In this document: piece after piece, positions 1-7,088 of the stretch
Position numbering within the stretch: position 1 is the stretch's first letter
Layout of the letters: the number at the start of each line of letters is the position of its first letter
Origin: Bacteroidota bacterium
GTDB taxonomy: Bacteria > Bacteroidota > Bacteroidia > Chitinophagales > Saprospiraceae
Length of the DNA stretch: 8,393 bases
Assembly (NCBI GenBank): GCA_024280135.1
Contig: JAJRQS010000327.1
Coordinates: 1 to 8,393, forward strand
Direction: 5' to 3'
The notes under the pieces: generated by a model
What the model was told of the DNA's origin: nothing
Databases searched by the model: none
The model's input: only the letters and a program-made list of their open reading frames with translations
Made by a program: the position numbers and the translations under genes

Positions 1-39
1 TTACTTGACAAGGAGAATTTTATTGGACATTTTTTTCCC

Positions 40-47
40 TACCTTTG
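40..47 (+). promoter_or_regulatory. Bacteroidota-type -7 box for gldH
   Basis: The octamer TACCTTTG matches the TAnnTTTG -7 consensus of the Bacteroidota primary sigma factor. It ends 20 bases before the ATG at 68, so transcription would start near 54 and leave a leader of only about a dozen bases. No TTTG lies at the usual 19-21 base distance upstream; the nearest TTG (23-25) is 14 bases away, which is short. The same box and spacing recur before the helicase and the subtilase, which strengthens the call. Confidence 0.5.
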
Positions 48-67
48 TTGTTCAAGAATCCATTACT

Positions 68-556
68 ATGTATAAGTACCTCCTTCCCTTTGTTTTATTG
101 CTCTTTTTGCAGAGTTGCCAAGAAGATGATCTCTATCACCTGAGTCACCCTTTCGGGGAAAGTGGCTGGACGTATGCGGATTCTCTGCGTTTTGATTTTG
201 AGATTCAAGATACCTCGAAGCGATATGACCTATTTTTAACGGTGCATCATTCACCCGATTTTGATTATGAGAATCTATATGTCAAATTTTCGACGATTTT
301 TCCGAAAGGACAAAAAGCATTAGATGGCAAGCGTCGTATCGATCAAGTCACTTCACTTAAACTCGCTGAAATAGATGGGAGTTGGTTGGGTAAATGTTCT
401 TCCAAAGAATGCACCTATCAAATCCCTATTCAAATAAAGGCTTGGTTTCCAGGTGCAGGGCCATATAGCTTATTGGTGGAGCAATATATGCGGAGAGATT
501 CTTTACAAACAATTAAAGGGATCGACTTTGCCTTGCGTTTAAATCATTCAGAATGA
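68..556 (+). CDS. gldH: Gliding motility lipoprotein GldH
   Basis: A 162-residue lipoprotein of the GldH family, one of the Gld proteins required for surface gliding in Bacteroidota and associated with the T9SS machinery. Residues 1-16 form a signal peptide ending in the lipobox L-Q-S-C, with Cys17 as the lipidated residue. Cys17 is followed by Q-E-D-D, which resembles the acidic export signal of surface-exposed Bacteroidota lipoproteins. Family-like blocks are YENLYV (67-72), GSWLGKC with a second Cys at 115 (104-115), and the C-terminal EQYMRRDSLQTIKGIDF (138-154). I chose the ATG at 68 because the signal peptide starts there and the promoter box lies just upstream; an in-frame TTG at 5 would add 21 residues upstream of the signal peptide. 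The stop overlaps the next start (ATGA), so the two are probably translationally coupled. The family assignment is from recognised sequence pattern. The exact role of GldH in the motor is not visible here. Confidence 0.85.
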   Translation: MYKYLLPFVLLLFLQSCQEDDLYHLSHPFGESGWTYADSLRFDFEIQDTSKRYDLFLTVHHSPDFDYENLYVKFSTIFPKGQKALDGKRRIDQVTSLKLAEIDGSWLGKCSSKECTYQIPIQIKAWFPGAGPYSLLVEQYMRRDSLQTIKGIDFALRLNHSE

Positions 557-1689
557 ATAGGTTAGGTGTGTTTGGTCTTGTTTTACTACTCTTTGCAAGT
601 TGTTCAAGAGAGATGAGAATGGGTCGTAAAATCCAAAAGGAGTTTGACCAAAATCCTATTTTTCAGCAAGCTTTTTCGGGTTTGATAGTACAAGATGCCC
701 TTACGGGAAAAACCATCACCAATATCAATGGAGACAAATATTTTACGCCTGCTTCTAATACGAAGGTGACGACTTTACTGACGGCCATGTCGACTTTACC
801 CGATACATTGCCGTCTTTGGTTTATGAAATTCACGGGGACAGTTTGATTTTTTGGGGTACAGGCAATCCAGCCTTTTTGGATGATCGGATGGAATGGGAT
901 TCTGTCACTTATCGCTTCCTTGCGGAAAATGAACTCCCACTTTACTTTTGTGGAAGTAACTTCAAAACGACAGGTTTGGGAAGTGGATGGGCTTGGGACG
1001 ACACACCCTATCGTTTTTCGGCAGAGCGATCTCCTTTTCCTATTTATAAAAATGTCCAAGGGGGCAAGCCTTTTGTTTATACGGATAGCTTGCTTGCGCA
1101 AATATTGACGGATACTTTGCATAAAAAAGTGGATGCCCTAGATGAATGCCCATTGCCGTCCTCCCGATCCCAAAAATTAAAAACGGTCCTTGCAGATTCC
1201 GTTTACGCCATCATGATGCAACAGAGCGACAACCTCATGGCAGAGCAATTGCTCCTCATGGCAGCAGAAATCAAAGCGGGTTATATGGCTGAAGATACCA
1301 TTATCGCTTACGCAAAAAAGCACCTTTTAGCTCCGATTCATGTCTATCCCAAATGGGTTGATGGTTCAGGACTTTCTAGGTATAATAAGATTCGACCCAT
1401 TGATATGATTGCGATGATTGGGTATTTACAAAAAACGCAACCACTCGATCGGCTCAAAACCATTTTTCCGCAAGGAGAAGTAAAAGGTAGCATCAAAGAA
1501 TGGTATCCACCTTACGTTTTTGCCAAAACGGGTACGATGACAGGGGTGCACAGTCTAAGTGGATTTATGAAGACCAAGCGAGGTCGATTGGTTCTTTTTA
1601 GCTTCATGCATAATAATTATTTGCCCAGCTCCAAGGTCTATAAACCAGAAATGAAAAAGGTTTTAGCATTGATTTGGAGAGAATGGTGA
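553..1689 (+). CDS. dacB: D-alanyl-D-alanine carboxypeptidase/endopeptidase, PBP4 type (peptidase S13), lipoprotein
   Basis: A penicillin-binding protein of 378 residues that should cleave D-Ala-D-Ala stem peptides or cross-links in periplasmic peptidoglycan. All three active-site motifs of the serine DD-peptidase fold are present in order: S68-N-T-K71 (SxxK, preceded by FTPA), S225-D-N227 (SxN) and K325-T-G327 (KTG). The block VDGSGLSRYN (269-278), typical of family S13, is also there. The N-terminus is a signal peptide with a relaxed lipobox L-F-A-S-C, giving lipid-modified Cys17, so it is probably membrane-anchored. The SxxK to SxN distance is about 157 residues, well below the roughly 240 of E. 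coli PBP4, so the insert domains between these motifs are reduced. It starts inside the gldH stop (ATGA), implying one transcript. No promoter is seen within gldH. The family call is firm; the choice between carboxypeptidase and endopeptidase is inferred. Confidence 0.88.
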   Translation: MNRLGVFGLVLLLFASCSREMRMGRKIQKEFDQNPIFQQAFSGLIVQDALTGKTITNINGDKYFTPASNTKVTTLLTAMSTLPDTLPSLVYEIHGDSLIFWGTGNPAFLDDRMEWDSVTYRFLAENELPLYFCGSNFKTTGLGSGWAWDDTPYRFSAERSPFPIYKNVQGGKPFVYTDSLLAQILTDTLHKKVDALDECPLPSSRSQKLKTVLADSVYAIMMQQSDNLMAEQLLLMAAEIKAGYMAEDTIIAYAKKHLLAPIHVYPKWVDGSGLSRYNKIRPIDMIAMIGYLQKTQPLDRLKTIFPQGEVKGSIKEWYPPYVFAKTGTMTGVHSLSGFMKTKRGRLVLFSFMHNNYLPSSKVYKPEMKKVLALIWREW

Positions 1690-1711
1690 TGCTTTCCCAA
1701 TGATAGATATG

Positions 1712-1724
1712 TGGCTAAAAGCCA
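1712..1724 (+). terminator. Weak hairpin after the gldH-dacB pair
   Basis: TGGCT and AGCCA form a 5-bp stem around a 3-base AAA loop, 22 bases after the dacB stop codon. There is no T-run after it, so it is at best a poor intrinsic terminator. It is listed because it is the clearest hairpin found in this 131-base gap. Confidence 0.2.
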
Positions 1725-1793
1725 ATTAACACTATGCAGACTGCGAAGTTTTAGTGCCAGGCTTTACAAAAAACCTATTGAATAAAAATAACC

Positions 1794-1801
1794 TACCTTT
1801 G
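1794..1801 (+). promoter_or_regulatory. Bacteroidota-type -7 box for the DEAD-box helicase
   Basis: TACCTTTG is identical to the box before gldH and ends 19 bases before the ATG at 1821. It predicts a leader of about 12 bases that is A/T-rich and lacks a Shine-Dalgarno site. A good -33 TTTG at standard spacing is not seen; a TTG lies 13 bases upstream (1778-1780). Confidence 0.55.
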
Positions 1802-1820
1802 CACCTCAATAAATTCAAAT

Positions 1821-3074
1821 ATGACATTTAACGACTTAGGATTAATAGATCCTATACTTAGAGCGCTTAAAGAAAAAGGATATACACAACCCTCTCCCAT
1901 TCAAGAACAAGCGATACCCATTTTGTTGCGAGGTACCGATCTCCTAGGGGTAGCCCAGACGGGTACAGGAAAGACAGCCGCTTTTGCAGTGCCCATTTTA
2001 CAACTTCTCTCCGAGATGCCCAAAGAAAGAGGACACAAGCGCATCAAAGCACTCATCGTCACACCTACCCGAGAATTGGCTATTCAAATAGGAGATAGTT
2101 TTAGTGCCTATGGTAAACATACTGGCTTGCGCAATACCGTTATTTTTGGAGGGGTCAAGCAAAGCAAGCAAACCAACGAACTACGAAGAGGAGTGGACAT
2201 ATTGGTTGCAACTCCGGGAAGACTTCTAGACCTTATCGGCCAGGGTTATATTACCTTGAAAGACGTTAAATTCTTTGTCTTAGATGAAGCGGATCATATG
2301 TTGGACATGGGCTTTATTCATGATATTAAAAAACTCATTGAAAGGCTGCCAGCTAGAAGGCAATCCTTATTCTTTTCTGCTACGATGCCCACTTCGATTG
2401 TAAAGCTTTCGCGAAAAATACTAGGAGAATTTGAACAGGTAACCATCAAGCCTAAACAAGCCACAGCTGAGCGTGTCGAACAGGCGCTATACTTTGTTGC
2501 AAAGAAAGACAAGGTGAATCTATTGATTCATATTTTGGAAACGAGACAGGACGATGCCGTTTTAGTTTTTTCTAGAACTAAACACGGAGCGGACAAGATT
2601 GTCCGAAAATTGCTCAAAGCCAATGTCAAAGCATCCGCTATCCACGGCAATAAATCTCAAAACAATCGCCAACGTACACTAGCGCAGTTCAAAAATCGAG
2701 AAGTCCGGGTTTTAGTGGCTACCGATATTGCTGCTAGAGGAATTGATGTATCAGAGCTTTCTCTAGTCATTAACTTTGATCTACCAAACATCTCTGAAAC
2801 GTATGTCCACCGCATCGGAAGAACAGGACGTGCACTTGCTAGCGGAATAGCGCTATCTTTCTGTATGATGGAGGAAAGACCTTATCTGAAAGGCATCGAA
2901 AAACTCATTCGTCAACAAATCCCCGTAATAGAAGACCACCCTTTTCCAGATGACGGGACAGCTCCTCCAGCAGCTAAACAACAAAACAGGAGCCAACATA
3001 ATCGAAATAAGCATAGAAGTAAGCGAAGAAGACCCAAAAGCAATAATAACCGTAACCGAAGAAGAACGGATTAG
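1821..3074 (+). CDS. rhlE: DEAD-box ATP-dependent RNA helicase, RhlE-like
   Basis: A 417-residue cytoplasmic RNA helicase that would use ATP to unwind short RNA duplexes in ribosome assembly or mRNA turnover. The complete motif set is present: Q-motif region with GYTQPSPIQ (20-28), motif I AQTGTGKT (45-52), Ia PTRELA (82-87), Ib TPGR (131-134), II DEAD (155-158), III SAT (186-188), motif IV region VFSRTK (249-254), V ARGID (305-309) and [10 protein letters not shown] (330-337). After the second RecA domain there is a tail of about 35 residues (from about 383) rich in Arg, Lys, Asn and Gln, which is typical of RhlE-type proteins and likely binds RNA non-specifically. It stands alone, with its own -7 box and gaps of 131 and 147 bases on either side. 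The DEAD-box assignment is certain; the RhlE subgroup is judged from length, the FNDLGL start and the tail. Confidence 0.93.
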   Translation: MTFNDLGLIDPILRALKEKGYTQPSPIQEQAIPILLRGTDLLGVAQTGTGKTAAFAVPILQLLSEMPKERGHKRIKALIVTPTRELAIQIGDSFSAYGKHTGLRNTVIFGGVKQSKQTNELRRGVDILVATPGRLLDLIGQGYITLKDVKFFVLDEADHMLDMGFIHDIKKLIERLPARRQSLFFSATMPTSIVKLSRKILGEFEQVTIKPKQATAERVEQALYFVAKKDKVNLLIHILETRQDDAVLVFSRTKHGADKIVRKLLKANVKASAIHGNKSQNNRQRTLAQFKNREVRVLVATDIAARGIDVSELSLVINFDLPNISETYVHRIGRTGRALASGIALSFCMMEERPYLKGIEKLIRQQIPVIEDHPFPDDGTAPPAAKQQNRSQHNRNKHRSKRRRPKSNNNRNRRRTD

Positions 3075-3170
3075 AGGGCTTGTAGATGCTGCAGATAGGT
3101 GGATCCATTTTTTGGACGTTTCCAGAAAAAGATGCACCTTTACAGAAGGATAGTTGTGCAACTAAGCAGA

Positions 3171-3177
3171 TACTTTG
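3171..3177 (+). promoter_or_regulatory. Possible imperfect -7 box before the MoxR gene
   Basis: TACTTTG is one base short of TAnnTTTG and lies 44 bases before the ATG at 3222, giving a longer leader than at the other genes. A TTG sits 14 bases upstream (3154-3156). It is the best candidate promoter in the 147-base gap after the helicase. The rest of that gap holds no convincing terminator. Confidence 0.25.
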
Positions 3178-3221
3178 TGCGTTAAACTTCCGTTTGAAGA
3201 AAAAAAAATATAAAAATAGAT

Positions 3222-4184
3222 ATGTCGCAAGAATCGAATGTAGCAGCAGTAGATAATTTAGCAAGGTCGTATGAGGCTTTGGCTAGTGAGGTCGGTAAAG
3301 TTATTATTGGTCAAGAAGGAGTGGTGAAAGCCGTTATTATTTCCATGTTTAGTAAAGGGCACAGCCTTTTGGTGGGCGTACCGGGATTAGCAAAGACCCT
3401 ATTAGTGAGTACTATTTCAGAAGTGTTGGATTTAGAATTTAAAAGAATTCAGTTTACGCCGGATTTGATGCCATCGGATATTACAGGGTCAGAGATATTG
3501 GATGAAGATCGCCATTTTAAGTTTAACCATGGACCTATTTTTTCTAACATTGTCCTTGCGGACGAAATCAATAGAACGCCTCCCAAAACCCAAGCTGCGT
3601 TATTAGAAGCGATGCAAGAACGATCGGTTACCGTCAGTGGGCAAAGACACATGTTGCCTGAACCTTTTTTCGTGTTGGCGACCCAAAACCCAATAGAACA
3701 AGAAGGTACTTATCCGCTACCAGAAGCGCAATTAGACCGTTTTATGTTTAACATCAACTTGGACTATCCTTCTTATGAAGAAGAAGTGCAGGTCGTAAAG
3801 AATACAACTTCTCCAACCAATTATACGCTCAAGCATGTGTTGACGGGAGATGAAATATTAGGTTTTCAACGATTGATTCGCAAGATTCCGATTACAGATA
3901 ATGTTTTGGAGTATGCCGTTGGTTTGGTTGCGAAGACCAGACCCAATTCAGATCGAGCCACTAGTGATGTGAATAACTACATCTCTTGGGGTGCGGGCCC
4001 TAGAGCTTCCCAATTTTTGGTTTTGGGTGCCAAGTGTCATGCTGCAATCCACGGAAAATATTCTCCAGATATTGAAGATGTACAAGCCATTGCTAACTTA
4101 GTCCTTCGTCATCGAATTGTAAGAAACTACAAGGCGGAAGCAGAAGGTATTTCAGAAGAGGATATTATCCAAAAGCTGCTTTGA
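3222..4184 (+). CDS. MoxR-family AAA+ ATPase
   Basis: A 320-residue cytoplasmic AAA+ ATPase of the MoxR group, thought to act as a chaperone that remodels or activates partner proteins, often ones with VWA domains. Visible features are Walker A GVPGLAKT (52-59), Walker B IVLADE (110-115) followed by INRTPPKTQAALLEAMQE (116-133), sensor 1 ATQNP (153-157), and the LDRF block with the likely arginine finger R173. The C-terminal lid contains ISWGAGPRASQ (254-264), a strong MoxR signature. Length and motifs are complete. In Bacteroidota such ATPases are commonly followed by DUF58 and VWA (BatA/BatB-like) genes. Here the next gene is an unrelated secreted protease with its own promoter, so the partner is not in this window. 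The ATG at 3222 is preceded by an A-rich stretch rather than a Shine-Dalgarno site. Confidence 0.92.
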   Translation: MSQESNVAAVDNLARSYEALASEVGKVIIGQEGVVKAVIISMFSKGHSLLVGVPGLAKTLLVSTISEVLDLEFKRIQFTPDLMPSDITGSEILDEDRHFKFNHGPIFSNIVLADEINRTPPKTQAALLEAMQERSVTVSGQRHMLPEPFFVLATQNPIEQEGTYPLPEAQLDRFMFNINLDYPSYEEEVQVVKNTTSPTNYTLKHVLTGDEILGFQRLIRKIPITDNVLEYAVGLVAKTRPNSDRATSDVNNYISWGAGPRASQFLVLGAKCHAAIHGKYSPDIEDVQAIANLVLRHRIVRNYKAEAEGISEEDIIQKLL

Positions 4185-4191
4185 AGGCAGC
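4175..4191 (+). terminator. Short hairpin across the MoxR stop codon
   Basis: GCTGC (4175-4179) pairs with GCAGC (4187-4191) around a 7-base loop that contains the TGA stop. The sequence after it is only loosely T-rich. It could be a weak terminator for the MoxR transcript; a chance origin is equally possible. Confidence 0.25.
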
Positions 4192-4295
4192 GTATGTTTA
4201 ATTTGAAGGAGTAAATCGAAATTAGCGGAAGCTATATTATCCGTCTAGATTCCGACAAAGACTTGATTTTTTAGGGTTTAGAAGCATAAGTTCTC

Positions 4296-4303
4296 TACTT
4301 TTG
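4296..4303 (+). promoter_or_regulatory. Bacteroidota-type -7 box for the subtilase operon
   Basis: TACTTTTG fits TAnnTTTG and ends 22 bases before the ATG at 4326, the same arrangement as at gldH and the helicase. It probably drives the subtilase, the Omp85-like gene and nadK, since no other good box lies between those genes. No TTG is found at a convincing -33 position. The rest of the 141-base gap shows no other feature apart from the hairpin across the MoxR stop. Confidence 0.45.
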
Positions 4304-4325
4304 TATTCATACTAAAACAAAGCCT

Positions 4326-6077
4326 ATGCGTTTCTTTCTGTTTTTATTTCTAATTTCGAGCTTTTTTGCGCAAGCTCAATCCAATATTGATCCTAGTCTA
4401 TTGAATGAATTTTCCCGCAAGGAAAAAGTAGGCTTCATTGTATTGCTGAAGGAGCAAGCTGATTTATCGAAGATACCCACCAACATCCCCAAAAACCTAA
4501 AAGGACAAATGGTTTTTGACGCTTTACAGCAAAAAGTAAAGACACAAAAAGAAATACTAGACATTATTAAATCCGCTAATGCTCGGCACCGCTCTTTCCT
4601 AATGGTGAATGCCATTTATGTAAAAGGTAATCTAACACTAGCAAAGAAATTGGCTAATAGGTCAGAAGTGAAAACGGTCATGTATGATGCTCCCGTCAAA
4701 GTTGAAGACCCCGTAACGATTGATTACTTCAATGTTCAAAATAGAGCGGCAGAACCTGAATGGGGCTTAAAAATGATAAAGGCAGATTCTGTCTGGTTAG
4801 AAGGGATTAAAGGAGCAGGCGTTGTGGTTGCGGGGCAGGATACAGGATATGATTGGGAGCATCCAGCCATAAAAGATAAGTACCGTGGAGATGGGGACAC
4901 CCCAGTGCATGACTATAATTGGCACGATGCCATTCATAGTAGTGATGTCCATTATCCAGATTCTATCCCGAATCCTTGTGGATTTGATGTAGCTTATCCT
5001 TGTAGCGATAACCCGCATGGCACACACACCATCGGTACGATGGTTGGCTTGACAGATGATAAAACAATTGGTGTTGCGCCAGAGGCCAAATGGATTGGCT
5101 GTCGCAATATGGATAGAGGATGGGGTACACCTGCTTCCTATATTGAATGTTTTGAGTTCTTCTTGGCCCCAACGGATCTGAATGGAAATAATCCAGATGT
5201 TAATAAAGCGCCACACGTAATTAATAATTCTTGGGCTTGTCCAGAAGTAGAAGGTTGCAATCCTGATAATTTTGAAATTATGGAAATGGTTGTCAATAAT
5301 CTAAAAGCGGCAGGGATTGTCGTAGTGGTTTCTGCTGGAAATTCAGGAACGAATGGGTGCTCCTCAATAGTCACTCCTGCAGCGATTTATGAAAATTCTT
5401 TCTCGGTAGGTGCGACTCGACTAGTTAATGACTCAACAGCTTTTGTTGATTCTATAGCCAGTTTTAGTAGCCGAGGCCCCGTTAATGTGGACGGATCCGG
5501 TCGCCTCAAACCTAATGTTTCTGCACCGGGTCAAGCTGTTTTGTCTTGTGTACCGGGTAATGGCTATGCTTCGTATAGTGGTACAAGCATGGCAGGCCCT
5601 CATGTAGCAGGTGCCGTAGCGCTTATCATTTCTGCTAATCATGAATTGGCTGGAATGGTGGATACGATTGAGTACATTCTTGAAACCACTGCTGATAAAA
5701 AACAAGCGGTCGATACTTGTGGCGGTGTACCGGGTAATTTAATCCCCAACAACACTCATGGCTTTGGGCGTATCAATGTCTATAAGGCTGTACAACTTGC
5801 CAAAACCATTCAAGTCAGCAGCACCGTAAACATTGAATCGGCTGAATTATTAATGGTGATGAGACCGAACCCAACAAGCGAGCAGCTAGAAGTAATTTTA
5901 AAGGAAAATGTAAAAGGAGATTTGTTTTTCTATGATTTACTTGGGCAACGGGTTCAGACTGAATCCATTCATCAAATTAGAAAAGTTATCGACGTATCCC
6001 ACCTCACGGCGGGTACGTATTTCGTTCTATTCACAAATGGCAAACATCAAGAAGTAAAAAAACTAATCGTCCACTAA
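4326..6077 (+). CDS. Secreted subtilisin-like serine protease (S8) with T9SS C-terminal sorting domain
   Basis: A 583-residue exported protease. Residues 1-17 are a Sec signal peptide with likely cleavage in AQA|Q. An inhibitor-type propeptide spans roughly 20-125, and the S8 catalytic domain runs from about 145 to 490. The catalytic triad is visible as D172 (AGQDTG), H231 (PHGTHT) and S421 (GTSMAGPHVAG); N339 in SAGNSG is the oxyanion residue. Nine cysteines lie in the catalytic region (218, 226, 259, 275, 305, 311, 345, 408, 465), compatible with disulfides outside the cell. From about 505 the protein ends in a type A T9SS sorting domain, with the marks RPNPTSEQL, FYDLLGQRV, the HLTAGTYFV turn and a final KKLIVH. 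It should therefore cross the outer membrane by the T9SS and be cleaved and attached or released at the surface. It is first in a run with the Omp85-like gene (9-base gap) and nadK. The substrate is unknown; nutritional proteolysis is a guess. Confidence 0.93.
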   Translation: MRFFLFLFLISSFFAQAQSNIDPSLLNEFSRKEKVGFIVLLKEQADLSKIPTNIPKNLKGQMVFDALQQKVKTQKEILDIIKSANARHRSFLMVNAIYVKGNLTLAKKLANRSEVKTVMYDAPVKVEDPVTIDYFNVQNRAAEPEWGLKMIKADSVWLEGIKGAGVVVAGQDTGYDWEHPAIKDKYRGDGDTPVHDYNWHDAIHSSDVHYPDSIPNPCGFDVAYPCSDNPHGTHTIGTMVGLTDDKTIGVAPEAKWIGCRNMDRGWGTPASYIECFEFFLAPTDLNGNNPDVNKAPHVINNSWACPEVEGCNPDNFEIMEMVVNNLKAAGIVVVVSAGNSGTNGCSSIVTPAAIYENSFSVGATRLVNDSTAFVDSIASFSSRGPVNVDGSGRLKPNVSAPGQAVLSCVPGNGYASYSGTSMAGPHVAGAVALIISANHELAGMVDTIEYILETTADKKQAVDTCGGVPGNLIPNNTHGFGRINVYKAVQLAKTIQVSSTVNIESAELLMVMRPNPTSEQLEVILKENVKGDLFFYDLLGQRVQTESIHQIRKVIDVSHLTAGTYFVLFTNGKHQEVKKLIVH

Positions 6078-7055
6078 TTCTTATTTGTGCATAAAACCAT
6101 CTTTGTATTTTTAATTCTTTTCTGTTCATTTGGTGCAAAGGCCCAAGATAGAGATACCGCTCAATATCTTGTGATACAGGATATTTTAATTGAGGGGTTA
6201 AAGAAAACAAAAAAATATATTGTCCTTAGAGAATTAGATTTTGCTATTGGGGATACCATTTTGGTAACGGATTTGCCAGATGTCTTTGCCCGAAACAAAA
6301 AGTGGTTTGTCAATACGGATTTATTCAAGTCAATAGCATTTAATATTGGGGATTGGGATTTTGAACAACATCAAGCGGTCATAAAAATGAAAGTACAAGA
6401 AGCTTGGTATATATATCCGATTCCTTTGGTGGATTTGGCTGATAGAAATTTTAATGTTTGGTGGGACGATCACAATCACTCACGAAAAAGAATAAATGTG
6501 GGTTTGGCTTACTTCCAAAATAACACAACAGGCCGAAGAGATAAATTAATGATTTTGGCGCAAGTAGGGTTTACTCAAAAAGCAGAAATATCATATAATA
6601 TCCCTTATTTTAATAGGCATAAAACCATCGGATTAAGAACAAAAATTTCTTTTATCCGAAATAAGACCATTGGGTATTATGTTGATGATAAATATAAAGA
6701 GCAGTTTCGATTTCAAGAAGGCACGTTTTTATTGCGTAGATTTCGCACAACGGCAGACTGGTCATATCGCTCAAATATTCGATTCACACAGACCTTGTTG
6801 ACAGGTTTTTATCACAATAGAATTAGTGATTTTGTTGTTGACTCTTTGAATGGAGATTTTTTCGGCAACGGAATTAAGGATGAAAAATATCCAAGTGTCG
6901 GCTATCGATTGAGGTATGATGGTCGTGATATTAACCTTTATACCATGGAAGGGAAGTTGATTGAGTTTAACGTGGTTTATGATGGCGCTATTAAAGGGCA
7001 AGGTCCAGATAAATGGTTTACAAGCCTGTATTATGGGCAGCATTTTCGTTTGGGG

Positions 7056-7088
7056 AAAAAGTGGAGTACGGAGTTGATAGGGAAGGGT
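7056..7088 (+). other. Interval holding the frame change in the Omp85-like gene
   Basis: The downstream frame is closed by a TAA at 7010-7012 and the upstream frame ends at 7179, so the change lies between these points. Two short runs are the best candidates. One is A5 at 7056-7060, preceded by G4: one extra A would give GKK-VEYG. The other is G3 at 7085-7087: one extra G would give WSTELIGKG-CQT. Both yield plausible barrel strands; I slightly prefer the G-run. Confidence 0.6.

Noticed and set aside
5..67. TTG-initiated extension of gldH by 21 residues
   Set aside because: It would bury the lipoprotein signal peptide behind extra residues and start upstream of the promoter box; the ATG at 68 fits both signals.
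1..75. Possible tail end of an upstream gene (TGA at 6-8, or the frame open to TAA at 73-75)
   Set aside because: Too few bases to recognise any protein; either could be chance.
3102..3116. TCCA/TGGA mini-hairpin with a T-rich loop after the helicase gene, considered as a terminator
   Set aside because: The stem is only 4 bp and the T-run is in the loop, not after the stem.
2950..3153. 67-codon open frame overlapping the end of the helicase gene and running into the gap after it
   Set aside because: Its acidic, Glu-rich stretch is just the shifted reading of the AGA/AAG-rich basic tail; it has no promoter, no recognisable fold, and the helicase tail itself is typical of the family.
4797..5216. 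Long antisense open frames opposite the subtilase (and similar ones opposite dacB, the helicase and the Omp85-like gene)
   Set aside because: They lie entirely within well-supported genes and show no family motifs or promoter boxes of their own.
7013..7087. ATG at 7013 as the real start of a separate downstream protein
   Set aside because: The bases from 7013 to the frame-change point encode the upstream barrel in its other frame, and the downstream product would lack a signal peptide.
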